21,254 nt of DNA from a virus: the IMG/VR virus record IMGVR_UViG_3300025898_000038, positions 1 through 21,254 of that record. One strand, 5' to 3'. Positions 1-7,276 of the stretch are shown here, piece after piece (positions within the stretch are counted from its first letter, which is position 1; every line of letters begins with the position of its first letter). The position numbers and the translations under genes were made by a program. The notes beneath the pieces were generated by a model that saw nothing but the letters and a program-made list of their open reading frames with translations, made no database searches and was not told the DNA's origin.

Positions 1-32
1 CGATAGTGCCAGCTACGTCGGCTTACTTTCAT
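1..32 (-). CDS. 5' end of a leftward hypothetical gene (partial)
   Basis: An ATG at 32 overlaps the stop of the upstream gene in an ATGA junction and follows a good ribosome-binding site (GAGGAGAGAAG). Only the first ten residues, MKVSRRSWHY, lie in the window; the rest continues beyond position 1. The coupling and the ribosome-binding site make the start believable. A basic N-terminus with an SWHY motif is something I associate with small phage proteins, but the function cannot be judged from ten residues. Confidence 0.6.
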   Translation of the reverse strand, partial: MKVSRRSWHY

Positions 33-364
33 CTTCTCTCCTCATTGCGCATGAACTCAATGCCTTCGGCCGTGATCTCCGTGAAGACCAGGTGACACAG
101 GACATCGGCGGCTGCGTCCTGGGCATCACGGTGGTGTACCCATTCCTCAATGTTCCAGGTGCCCGCATCACCAGAGAGCATGATGCGGCGCTGCTCCTTG
201 TCCGCCTGACGCCAGGCGCGCAGGGCTGCGTACATGGCGGGTGTGACGGAGATCCTCTGGTCGCCGGAATGGCCGGGATCAATGGGGTTGTCGCAGACGA
301 AGCAATCATCAACGGCTGCGGGGTGTTCCTCGTCGTGAGCCTGAGCATAGGTCGCTGTGTTCAT
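29..364 (-). CDS. hypothetical protein with one CxxC pair
   Basis: Encodes 111 residues. The start at 364 overlaps the stop of the upstream gene by ATGA, and its own stop overlaps the next start by ATGA, so it sits inside a translationally coupled leftward chain. The protein is soluble and rather acidic. It has a single CFVC pair near residue 22, a histidine-rich stretch around residues 78-93, and no membrane segment. One CxxC pair alone is not enough for a zinc ribbon unless nearby His residues complete the site. I do not recognise the family. Its position among small genes of a phage accessory cluster is the only clue to its role. Confidence 0.75.
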   Translation of the reverse strand: MNTATYAQAHDEEHPAAVDDCFVCDNPIDPGHSGDQRISVTPAMYAALRAWRQADKEQRRIMLSGDAGTWNIEEWVHHRDAQDAAADVLCHLVFTEITAEGIEFMRNEERR

Positions 365-678
365 GGGGTTCTTAGAGTCTTGTCGAGTTCTGCGCGAGCA
401 TACTGCAGGCCATACTCATAGCTCTCAACGGTGGCCTTCTGGCGCTCGATAAGCTCGGCCCTCCCCACCTCAATCTCCTCGGGGGTTGCGGGCCTGTCCC
501 ATTGGATGAGGGGGTGTCCGCCATAGGCGTGGTCGTCCACCTCCCCGCCCGGCGGCAGCGTGGCCAGCCATGCAGGGAGGTCGGTCACGGGCATGGCGGG
601 GATGGTGACCTCCGTGAGGGCGCGCCACTCATTCTCAACGAGACGGATTCTCCATTCGATGTTGGTGATCCTGGCCAT
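361..678 (-). CDS. hypothetical small protein
   Basis: Encodes 105 residues from the ATG at 678, which shares its first base with the upstream stop (TGATG) and has AAGGG about seven bases before it. A GTG at 681 is a possible alternative start one codon earlier. The protein is charged and soluble. It has a proline-rich middle (PAMPVTDLPAW, about residues 28-38) and a C-terminal helix rich in Glu, Arg and Lys (roughly residues 65-100). No cysteines or transmembrane segment are visible. I do not recognise the family. It is part of the tightly coupled leftward gene chain. Confidence 0.75.
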   Translation of the reverse strand: MARITNIEWRIRLVENEWRALTEVTIPAMPVTDLPAWLATLPPGGEVDDHAYGGHPLIQWDRPATPEEIEVGRAELIERQKATVESYEYGLQYARAELDKTLRTP

Positions 679-1181
679 CACACGCCCTTCATGGGTGACG
701 TCTCGGCGCCCCCGGTGGGCAGCGGCTTGACCTCTTTCATCACCTTGGTCCCGTCAAGGGGCTTCAGGCGTGGAGCCTGGAAGGATTCGCACGCTCCCGT
801 GGAGCCATCCTCCTTCTTCAGCTTCTCCGACTGAAGGTCATAGGAGACGCAGTGGTTGAAATGCGTGGTCCTGCCCGTGGCGATCCCCGTGAACCCCGTG
901 ACCGTGTCCCTAAGCCGTGAGCCCAGGTCAAAGATCTGGTGGGGCTGGTCAGGTGGCGATGGCCTAGAGAGGCGAGTCGCCTTCAGCAACTCCCAGTCCG
1001 AGATGTCGGACCATATCAACTTGGGCTCGGTGTTTTCGCCTTCCTTGATGGGTGGCTGAACGGCAATCCACTGGAATCCAGTTAGGGATTCGAACGTTGA
1101 GCGCACGTATCCCGCGATGCCAGAGAACTTGTTGCGCACTCTGACTCCGATGACGTCGTTGAAGTCGAGTTCATCCTTCAT
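678..1181 (-). CDS. hypothetical protein with two SH3-like beta repeats
   Basis: Encodes 167 residues starting at MKDELDFND. The ATG at 1181 has GGGAGAGAG upstream, while earlier in-frame starts would overlap the neighbour heavily without a ribosome-binding site. Two related segments can be seen. One is around residues 12-65 (GVRVRNKFSGIAGYV, later FQWIAVQ). The other is around residues 85-120 (GSRLRDTVTGFTGIATGR, later CVSYDLQ). Each resembles the small SH3-like fold common in phage hypothetical proteins with a KVKDxVTGFxGI pattern, and the first copy is more diverged. The C-terminal 45 residues are basic and probably flexible. Its role is unknown; such barrels often bind proteins or nucleic acid, which is inference here. 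Confidence 0.8.
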   Translation of the reverse strand: MKDELDFNDVIGVRVRNKFSGIAGYVRSTFESLTGFQWIAVQPPIKEGENTEPKLIWSDISDWELLKATRLSRPSPPDQPHQIFDLGSRLRDTVTGFTGIATGRTTHFNHCVSYDLQSEKLKKEDGSTGACESFQAPRLKPLDGTKVMKEVKPLPTGGAETSPMKGV

Positions 1182-1365
1182 TGCTCTCTCTCCCTTGATT
1201 GAGCTTGGTCCTGTCGTCCTCGTCGGCCCAGGCCAGAGATTCCAGGCGTTGGGCCGCTTCATGAATGGCTGTGTCGAGACGGAAGTGGGCACCAGTGATG
1301 CCGCTGCCTCCGTAGTACTCCTTCCAGGCTTCGCGCAGTTCGGTGGCTAGCTCCTCAAACTTCAT
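1171..1365 (-). CDS. hypothetical small helical protein
   Basis: Encodes 64 residues starting MKFEELATEL. The ATG at 1365 lies just inside the end of the upstream gene (11-bp overlap) and a second ATG lies two codons earlier; an AGGA precedes both. The 3' end overlaps the next gene by 11 bp, and that gene's ribosome-binding site lies within this coding sequence. The protein is charged and probably alpha-helical, with the segment HEAAQRLESLAWADEDD near the C-terminus. No known motif is visible. The overlaps on both sides argue that it is a real coupled gene rather than a chance frame. Confidence 0.7.
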   Translation of the reverse strand: MKFEELATELREAWKEYYGGSGITGAHFRLDTAIHEAAQRLESLAWADEDDRTKLNQGRESNEG

Positions 1366-1705
1366 CGTCATCCTCGTCCGCGTCATCACTGACGAACTCA
1401 ACGATGAGACACTTCACGCGCCGACCCCAGCCGTCCTTGCCGTCGGTATACTCGACAAAGGCAGGATAGGTGCCGTCGCCGTAGCCGCTGCGCACAACAA
1501 TAGCATCACCATTGCCCAGCTCTGCACCCTGATCTGAGTTCATGGAGCCATTGCAGGCCCCCTCGTAGGTGTAGGTGTAGGGGCCAGGCCTGCCCTCGCC
1601 GATGTCCATGGTGTCACGGTTGATCTTCCAGCGGGTCAGATAACAGGGGTCGCCCACCATGACCATGCCCGCATCGACATTCACGTGGCCGATGAGTTTT
1701 CTCAT
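1355..1705 (-). CDS. DPCYL / GYGDGTYP-motif protein (DUF4241-like)
   Basis: Encodes 116 residues starting MRKLIGHVNV, with GAGGAGACGCG before the ATG at 1705. Two motifs stand out: VDAGMVMVGDPCYL at residues 10-23, and SGYGDGTYPAF at about residues 73-83, followed by a beta-strand pattern ending in CLIVEF. From memory this resembles the DUF4241-type proteins found in bacteria and phages, which share a DPCY box and a GxGDGxYP loop and have no settled biochemical function. The tail is very acidic (DDADEDDDEV). Overlaps at both ends place it in the coupled leftward chain. The family resemblance is moderately sure; the function is unknown. Confidence 0.8.
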   Translation of the reverse strand: MRKLIGHVNVDAGMVMVGDPCYLTRWKINRDTMDIGEGRPGPYTYTYEGACNGSMNSDQGAELGNGDAIVVRSGYGDGTYPAFVEYTDGKDGWGRRVKCLIVEFVSDDADEDDDEV

Positions 1706-1851
1706 CGCGTCTCCTCTTTGTGGCGCAGAGCTCTCAGTTCTTTGAGTACGGTGTCGATGTCCTTGTCCACCTGGCGCAGCGTGTAGTCTGCGGGCGCCTG
1801 GTCCTTGATCCACAGCGCAAGGCGCTCTGCGGCGTCGTCGCTATTCATCAT
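1702..1851 (-). CDS. hypothetical very small helical protein
   Basis: The frame is open from 1941, but the start at 1851 (MMNSDDAAERL, 49 residues) is preferred because it makes a 4-bp ATGA overlap with the upstream stop and has GGAGAG upstream. Starting at 1941 would overlap the neighbour by 94 bp. The stop again overlaps the next start. The protein is mostly charged helix (DKDIDTVLKELRALRHKEE near the C-terminus). The role is unknown. Confidence 0.65.
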   Translation of the reverse strand: MMNSDDAAERLALWIKDQAPADYTLRQVDKDIDTVLKELRALRHKEETR

Positions 1852-2063
1852 GAATTGCGACCATCTCTCCAGTCCATGGCGAGCTTGGATAGCTTCCTTC
1901 TGTTCTCTGCTTGCGTTGTGAAGCTGCCCCCGGCTAGCCATTGACGGTCCTTTGGGCCCGTGATTCCTTGGTGTGTTTTCCTGGCTTCACGTGAGCCACA
2001 GCGGCATTCGTAATAACTCCACGCTAAGTCTCTGTGTACGAAACTGTGCCAATGGACGTGCAT
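1848..2063 (-). CDS. hypothetical small CxC/His-rich protein
   Basis: Encodes 71 residues starting MHVHWHSFVH, with GAGAGGAGAACG before the ATG at 2063. The N-terminus is rich in His and aromatic residues and is followed by YYECRCGSREARK (about residues 18-30), a pattern often seen in tiny phage proteins that may bind a metal through Cys and His. Only two cysteines are present, so a classical zinc ribbon is not supported. The 3' end overlaps the next gene by ATGA. The function is unknown. Confidence 0.75.
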   Translation of the reverse strand: MHVHWHSFVHRDLAWSYYECRCGSREARKTHQGITGPKDRQWLAGGSFTTQAENRRKLSKLAMDWRDGRNS

Positions 2064-2086
2064 CGTTCTCCTCTCGCTGCAGTGAA

Positions 2087-2113
2087 GGGGGATGGGCTTC
2101 CTGCCCATCCCCC
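2087..2113 (-). terminator. strong GC hairpin downstream of the 2121-2420 gene
   Basis: A perfect 11-bp stem (GGGGGATGGGC pairing with GCCCATCCCCC) with a 5-base loop starts eight bases after the stop of the leftward gene ending at 2121. No clear U-tract follows on the minus strand, so it may be a weak terminator, an RNA-processing site or a transcript-stabilising hairpin. The position supports an end-of-transcript role. Confidence 0.5.
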
Positions 2114-2120
2114 GTTGATC

Positions 2121-2420
2121 TCAGAGGTTGTCGTCCGAGGCCAGCTCTGCTGCCCCGACGAGGACTGCGATGACCTCCTGCTTGGATCGGTTGGTCTCCG
2201 CCTCCCAATCCTCGATGCTGTCGAAGCCCATGGCCTCAAGGAATCGGGCCACGTACTTCTCTGCACGCGGCTCCTTGGCCCGGTTGCGGTCGTTGAAGAC
2301 CGCCTGGCGCAGGGCCTCCTGGATGGTCACGGGCTCGTTGTCCCGACGAGCGTTGGCGTAGCCATGCTGACGGACAACGCCCGCCGCCTCACGCAGTGCG
2401 TCCTTGCACTTCATTGCCAT
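2121..2420 (-). CDS. hypothetical helical protein
   Basis: Encodes 99 residues starting MAMKCKDALREAAG, with CGGGAGACACC upstream of the ATG at 2420. The protein is almost wholly helical and charged, with an acidic C-terminus (GAAELASDDNL). No catalytic motif, cysteine cluster or membrane segment is seen. It stands alone between the peptidase gene (73-bp gap) and a strong hairpin, so it may be the last gene of the transcript that contains the peptidase and the two zinc-cluster proteins. The family is not recognised. Confidence 0.75.
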   Translation of the reverse strand: MAMKCKDALREAAGVVRQHGYANARRDNEPVTIQEALRQAVFNDRNRAKEPRAEKYVARFLEAMGFDSIEDWEAETNRSKQEVIAVLVGAAELASDDNL

Positions 2421-2493
2421 GATGGTGTCTCCCGTTTGGGTTGATGGTTGATGGTGTGACTGGTGTTCCCTGGTTTCTTGTCGGGGTATTAGC

Positions 2494-3744
2494 TCATACG
2501 ACTACCTCATTGACAGGAGACCTGTCTTCATGGTCTGGGTACTTGTGGAAGTCGTCGTCATGCACTGGCTTGTCTAGCAGGTAGTCGTACTTGCAGGCAC
2601 GACACAGGCCGTAGACCAGTTCGTTCTCACAGCCTGGGCACGTGCCGGGGAAGCCCGCGTACTCCTGTTGCTTCTTCTCCCAGTACTCACGGTCCTCCCG
2701 ATCCCAGCGGGTCCAGCAGTCCTCGATGGCCACGTCCGTTGACCCCTCGAACAGGGACAACATCTTGCTCTCGTGATTCCCGGCGGGTGGGTCGTCACGG
2801 TCGGCTCGCTTGTCCTTGACCTGATAGCCGTAGCCGTTGTGGGTCTTGGGCTTCTCCTTGACGTGGGGCAGGAGTGTGTCCTTGTGCTTCTCGTGGAATT
2901 TGAGGTAGTACGTCACCATCTCAAACATGTCATTGAGGAAGACGTGAGACCTGGGTCCGTGGTAGTCACGGTAGCCAACGCCCCAGTTGAATCCCTTGCA
3001 CCCCAGGTCATAGAGGCAGGCGATGTCTGAGAATGAGCCACGACTGTTGATGGTGGCACCTGTCTCGCGCACGAGTTCTCGCATCTCGTAGTTGTCGAAG
3101 TCGTACATCACAACGTCGGTGCCACCACGGTCGAACTCAATGATGTGGTTGTACTGACGCTTCGGTGGCACGAAGATGCCTGCGGTACTGCGCCCAGACT
3201 CCTCACCTGTGGTGAGCAGGTAGTCACACGTGATCCCCAGCTTGGTGAGGAGTTCCAGGATCACGTAGACCCCGAGGCGGTCATCCAGGGCGCCCGAGAA
3301 GACCACCGGACCCATGGCTGTGTCCCAGGCGATATCGCACTTGATCTCGTCTTCCACGGAATCTAGGTGCCCCACCGCCAGGATGTCGGCGCCGTTGTCC
3401 TGGTAGAAGTAGTAGTTCTCGGCGCGCTTCATGTCTGCGGCAACCCAGAGCTGCCCGTACTCCTCGAAGTCCGCCTCGGGCATGGTGCAGATCTTCTTCA
3501 GGACGTCGAAGTCGAACGCCTCTTTGACCTTGGCGAACAACCCCTTGTCCATGGGCACCTTGGTGGTCTTGGGTGCACTGCGCTCGCCCCAGTATTCGTC
3601 CTTGCACTCAACCCACTCTTGACGAACGCTGTCCCATCTCTGCACGCCCCCTCCCTTTGGTTCTGGAATGGACACGTGATGGCTCTCCTTGTCTTGGTAC
3701 TTCGAATGATTGAGGCGGCCACGCCGCCCGCGTCGTTGGCTCAT
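2494..3744 (-). CDS. M20/M28/M42-type metallopeptidase with C-terminal zinc ribbon
   Basis: Encodes 416 residues. The ATG at 3744 is chosen because GGAG lies about eight bases before it; an ATG two codons earlier is too close. The central part carries the full ligand pattern of co-catalytic zinc exopeptidases: HLDSV (126-130), GALDDRLGV (151-159, bridging Asp), TTGEESG (178-184, catalytic and ligand Glu), EFDRGG (203-208), and a late His in YHGPRSH (261-267). In the family these bind two metal ions and cleave N-terminal residues or amide bonds of small substrates. About residues 290-360 are a charged linker. A CPGC/CRAC zinc ribbon follows at 370-385. The ribbon is unusual for this family and may bind nucleic acid or a partner. 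Activity is likely from the intact motifs; the substrate is unknown. Confidence 0.8.
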   Translation of the reverse strand: MSQRRGRRGRLNHSKYQDKESHHVSIPEPKGGGVQRWDSVRQEWVECKDEYWGERSAPKTTKVPMDKGLFAKVKEAFDFDVLKKICTMPEADFEEYGQLWVAADMKRAENYYFYQDNGADILAVGHLDSVEDEIKCDIAWDTAMGPVVFSGALDDRLGVYVILELLTKLGITCDYLLTTGEESGRSTAGIFVPPKRQYNHIIEFDRGGTDVVMYDFDNYEMRELVRETGATINSRGSFSDIACLYDLGCKGFNWGVGYRDYHGPRSHVFLNDMFEMVTYYLKFHEKHKDTLLPHVKEKPKTHNGYGYQVKDKRADRDDPPAGNHESKMLSLFEGSTDVAIEDCWTRWDREDREYWEKKQQEYAGFPGTCPGCENELVYGLCRACKYDYLLDKPVHDDDFHKYPDHEDRSPVNEVVV

Positions 3745-3771
3745 GGGCATCTCCAGTGAGGGTGGTCAGGG

Positions 3772-5469
3772 TTAGAATTCAAAGTCATCCTCTCCCGCAA
3801 ATAGAGGCTCCGGATCGCGGATGGCCCATTCGGGCTGGATGCCCACACCCTGCACCACTGGCGGGTTGCGAAATCTCCAGTCCACTCCCCGCTCCGGTGG
3901 GCCGATGTGTAGTTGGTCGAGGATGATCCTTTCGATTGCGACCCGATGCTGGTCCTGTCCGTGGATATCTGCTCCTAGCTGAGCGTTCAGCGCGCCCACA
4001 TCTAGGGGCCTCTGAACGAGCTTGGTGGGTGGGTGCAAGGGTTCGGGTAGTACGCCGTGCACGTTCTGCAGCATGGTCAGATCAAGCCTCTTGCCCTTGT
4101 CGGCAGCGAAGGGTGCCAGAATCTCTTGTGTGGCCACGAGAAACCCTGTCTCACCGTTGACGTACATGATGTCGTGCGGGCTGTGGACGGGCACCTTTCG
4201 GTATGTGAGTCCGGTGAGCATGGCGACCAGTTGCGCTGGCGCATAGCCGCTCATCTCTCCGTAGCCATTGAACACGAAGTATGCCGAGGCTTTCGTGGCG
4301 TCGAGCATGGGCATGAGGGTGTCGTCCATGGGCAAGATCCAGGCCCGCCCGGTGGCCCTGCACTTCTCGTCAAAGGTGCGCACCCCCAGGCCACCAGACC
4401 CCTTCAGGGCGCAGCGTGAATGCTTGCTCCCACCCCAGTAGCACGATTCAGGGTGGGCGAAGTCTGCTGCTGAGAGGTTGAGGTTGCGCGTGAACTCGAT
4501 GACGTGGCGTGCCTCTTTGATGGTGTGCTGCTTGGCGATGTTGCCCACGTCAGCAAGGGTCTCGTCGCTCAACTCTATGGGTTTCACGCCCCAGAGGTTG
4601 GCGCCCTTGCCGTAATACTTATAGACGGCCTTGGCTAGGCGCTTAGGAAAGCTACCCGTGGACTTCATCCACTGGTTGCCAACCTCATCCACCAGATTGC
4701 GTGCTCGCCGATTGGGGATGTCCCACCCAACCTCGGTGAGCAGCCTGGCGATGAGCACTATGATGGCCACCAAGCCCTCCTCGGCGATGATCCCCGAAGG
4801 GAGCGTCACCTCGTGGGGTCGGTCGCTGCGAAGCGAGGAGCGTCCGGCGTCGATGGGGAAGTCGAACTCTTTGTGGGGTGCCTCACACTGACAGTTGCGG
4901 CACTCCGGTGTCCGGCACCGTGCACCCCAGTATCGCTCACCGCACCGTGGGCACACCGGAAGGAGTGCAAGGCATGAGTAGCAGAAGAGGTGGCCAGCGC
5001 CAGCATCCACAAGTTCCTGGTCTCGCCTTTCACAGCGCTCGCAGAAGGGGCGCCTGCGCCAGCAGCTAGTGCAATATACCTCACCGCCTGCCTCTCGTGC
5101 TCGATGTGTTCCGTAATGACACTGCGTGCATTCGCGCACGTTGTTCGCCGCAACACAGGTGGTGCAGAGATGGGTGGCGTTGAGGGAGTCTCGGTCGTAG
5201 TGCTGCATCACCTGGATGGTTTCGCGTCGGCACCGGCACTGGCCAAAGATGAGGTAGGGGTATCTCCGCTCCAGAAGGTTGCGGGCCTTAGGGCGGCGTC
5301 CCTGTGGGATCATGTCCATCAGTCGGTTGATGGGGGCGTCGTCATCAATGATGGCTAGGCGCTTCTCCCTATCCCGGAGGGCAGCGCGCAGCCACAGGAA
5401 GGCGGCCACGAAGCCGTGGACCGCTGCGGGATCACGCTTGGGGGCCTTGGCATCACGACGATGGGGCAT
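3772..5469 (-). CDS. zinc-cluster protein, paralogue A (unknown function)
   Basis: Encodes 565 residues, with GAGGACCAATC before the ATG at 5469. A basic, helical N-terminus (about 1-75) is followed by a cysteine-rich region (about 77-195) with eight or so knuckles (CRC, CTTC, CTQC, CTSC, CERC, CYSC, CPRC, CQC), consistent with several treble-clef or LIM-like zinc fingers. The C-terminal domain shares clear motifs with the next gene upstream: SLRSDR, SFPKRLAKAVYKYY, EFTRNL, then SCYW...SRCALKGSGGLGVRTF, TGRAWILPMD and FNGYGEMSGY. About 110 further residues at the C-terminus are absent from the paralogue. Invariant Arg, Cys, Trp, Asp and Gly residues suggest an enzyme or nucleic-acid-binding fold, but I do not recognise it. 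It sits between its paralogue and a metallopeptidase, probably in one transcript. Confidence 0.85.
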   Translation of the reverse strand: MPHRRDAKAPKRDPAAVHGFVAAFLWLRAALRDREKRLAIIDDDAPINRLMDMIPQGRRPKARNLLERRYPYLIFGQCRCRRETIQVMQHYDRDSLNATHLCTTCVAANNVRECTQCHYGTHRAREAGGEVYCTSCWRRRPFCERCERRDQELVDAGAGHLFCYSCLALLPVCPRCGERYWGARCRTPECRNCQCEAPHKEFDFPIDAGRSSLRSDRPHEVTLPSGIIAEEGLVAIIVLIARLLTEVGWDIPNRRARNLVDEVGNQWMKSTGSFPKRLAKAVYKYYGKGANLWGVKPIELSDETLADVGNIAKQHTIKEARHVIEFTRNLNLSAADFAHPESCYWGGSKHSRCALKGSGGLGVRTFDEKCRATGRAWILPMDDTLMPMLDATKASAYFVFNGYGEMSGYAPAQLVAMLTGLTYRKVPVHSPHDIMYVNGETGFLVATQEILAPFAADKGKRLDLTMLQNVHGVLPEPLHPPTKLVQRPLDVGALNAQLGADIHGQDQHRVAIERIILDQLHIGPPERGVDWRFRNPPVVQGVGIQPEWAIRDPEPLFAGEDDFEF

Positions 5470-5511
5470 GATTGGTCCTCTGTGAGTACGTGGTCGAGGC
5501 GGAGTGTAGCA

Positions 5512-7122
5512 TCAGGCCGCCGGAGCGGCGGCGGTGCGGTTCACCACGATGCCGTGGGTGGTTGTCTCGGGGAAGCACTGGCCGAGAGGGTAGATGATGT
5601 CCGGGGCGGCATCGAGGGTGGCCTGTGCGGCGACGAGGTAGCCGAAGTCTGCGTTGATTCCCAGCTCCCCATAGCCATAGCCACCCTTGCAGCCATTGGC
5701 CATGTAGTCATCGGGCGGGGAGAACCCAATCCTCTTGTAGTCGAGGCCCGTCATCATCGAGACGAGGCGAGGTGCCCGGTACTCGCTGAGTTCGCTGCCG
5801 TAGCAGTTGAAGATCACGTAGCCTGCGGCAAGCACGGTGTCATGCGTGGGCTTGTAGTCCTTGTCGATGGGCAGGATGAACGCTCGGCCCGTGAGATTCT
5901 CGGGGGTCCTCGTCTCGCTCGCATAGGTGCGGATCACCAGCCCACCGATACCCTTGAAGGTGCATCGTGACTGCGTGTAGTCGCTCCACCAACACGAAGT
6001 GGAGTTGCCGTAGGCGTTTCTGCCTTCGCCGAGGTCTCGGGTCAGATGAATGTAAACATCCCCACCCTTGGGTGTGTACTCGGTGGCGATGGTCCCGATC
6101 TGTGCGAGCAGCTCGGCCGATGCCTTGAACTTGCGGCATTCCTTGTAGAGCATCTTGCTGATGCGCTTGGGGAGCGTGCCATCCTTGGTGAGCCACGTCT
6201 TGTCGAACGTAGGCCACAGTCTTTGGACGGTTTCCATGCCCGCCTTGTCGCACATGTATGGAGCCCTCGCCCCTGGCCATTGAGGTTGATCTGCTAGCCC
6301 GTCCTTTCTGCTGTAGATGGCGTTGGTGAGAACGCTGAGGATGCGGTACGATCCGTTCTCATCCATCACACCGGCGGGCATGGACATCGTGACCATGCGA
6401 TCGCTGCGAATGGCGCCACCCACATAGGGGAACAGGAAGTCCGGGACGGGGGCTGTGCATGGGCACCTCGGGTCATTGTGGCGCAGCCCGTCAGGGCGCT
6501 CGGCCACCTCGGTGCCGTCGCCACAACGCTCGCAGTATCCTCCTTCACGGTAGACAACGTCATGGTCTTCGCAGTACGGGAGATCATCCCAACACGGTTC
6601 GCAGAAATCCGCGCCTTGCACCTCGTGCATGTCATCGTTGCGCGCAAACTCGTTGCACCCTGCGCACATTCTGAAGTAGCGATCACGGCACACCGTGCAG
6701 TAGCTCTGATCGTTGAGCCAATGGGCATCGTCGCTCAGAACGTACTCACCGCACTCGTCGCAGTGGGAGTAGAAGTCTTCCAGGCATTGCTCACATGTCG
6801 CACCCTTCCCGTTGACATAGCCTGCATTGCTGGACCAGGCCGGGGTGCCACAGGATTCGCACACAATGACCGTGCCTACGCCCACCAGTTTGTCCATGGC
6901 TGCGGTGAACTTGTTGCGGGCCTGCTCTGTGTTCTCCCATGCTTCGCGCAATGCCGCTTCGTCACCCTCCTTATTGCGCAGGGCAAGGATGCGTGCTGCG
7001 TGCGCTTGCACTGGCGGGACGACGCGAGGCACGTCGGCGATGACGGGCAACTCCTGTGCTGCCGGTCGAGGTGAGGTAGTGGCCGCAACGAAACGGCCGT
7101 GGGGTCCACGCCTAACGGGCAT
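5512..7122 (-). CDS. zinc-cluster protein, paralogue B (unknown function)
   Basis: Encodes 536 residues, with GGAGGGATCACCACC before the ATG at 7122. The zinc region (about 88-215) has regularly spaced knuckles CESC, CEQC, CDEC, CTVC, CAGC, CEPC, CEDH and CERC, typical of tandem treble-clef fingers. The C-terminal domain matches the neighbour at 3772-5469 motif by motif: AIRSDR, TLPKRISKMLYKE, HLTRDL, SCWW...SRCTFKGIGGLVIRTY, TGRAFILPID, FNCYGSELSEY and SMMTGLDYKR. The two proteins are therefore diverged tandem duplicates. The short C-terminal tail is Ala-rich. The N-terminal 60 residues are low-complexity (Pro, Ala, Val). No nuclease, polymerase or ligase signature is evident to me. A shortened tRNA-Glu lies directly upstream in the same direction. 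Confidence 0.85.
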   Translation of the reverse strand: MPVRRGPHGRFVAATTSPRPAAQELPVIADVPRVVPPVQAHAARILALRNKEGDEAALREAWENTEQARNKFTAAMDKLVGVGTVIVCESCGTPAWSSNAGYVNGKGATCEQCLEDFYSHCDECGEYVLSDDAHWLNDQSYCTVCRDRYFRMCAGCNEFARNDDMHEVQGADFCEPCWDDLPYCEDHDVVYREGGYCERCGDGTEVAERPDGLRHNDPRCPCTAPVPDFLFPYVGGAIRSDRMVTMSMPAGVMDENGSYRILSVLTNAIYSRKDGLADQPQWPGARAPYMCDKAGMETVQRLWPTFDKTWLTKDGTLPKRISKMLYKECRKFKASAELLAQIGTIATEYTPKGGDVYIHLTRDLGEGRNAYGNSTSCWWSDYTQSRCTFKGIGGLVIRTYASETRTPENLTGRAFILPIDKDYKPTHDTVLAAGYVIFNCYGSELSEYRAPRLVSMMTGLDYKRIGFSPPDDYMANGCKGGYGYGELGINADFGYLVAAQATLDAAPDIIYPLGQCFPETTTHGIVVNRTAAAPAA

Positions 7123-7185
7123 GGTGGTGATCCCTCCGAGTGAGTTGGTCTAGCCGTGGTCAGCAGCTAGGGTTTTGGTGGGGTG

Positions 7186-7257
7186 TGGTAACCGCAGGAT
7201 TCGAACCTGCGTCAGCGCCGTGAGAGGGCGCCATCCTGGCCTCTAGACGATGCGGTC
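7186..7257 (-). tRNA. tRNA-Glu(CTC), three bases short at the T-stem/acceptor junction
   Basis: The minus strand has a tRNA-Glu core: D-arm GTCTAGAGGCCAGGAT, anticodon stem GCGCC/GGCGC around loop CTCTCAC (anticodon CTC), and T-arm GCAGG-TTCGAAT-CCTGC. The 5' acceptor strand GACCGCA would pair fully with TGCGGTT followed by A and CCA, but TGC is shared with the 3' half of the T-stem, so three bases are missing. The length is 72 including CCA, against 76 for the intact copy at 8156. It is either a decaying pseudo-tRNA or an unusual short tRNA. Confidence 0.7.
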
Positions 7258-7276
7258 ATGCCCTTGTTGGACTGGG

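Noticed and set aside
1084-1100. GGATTCGAAC, like a tRNA T-loop
   Set aside because: No cloverleaf can be formed around it and it lies within a protein gene.
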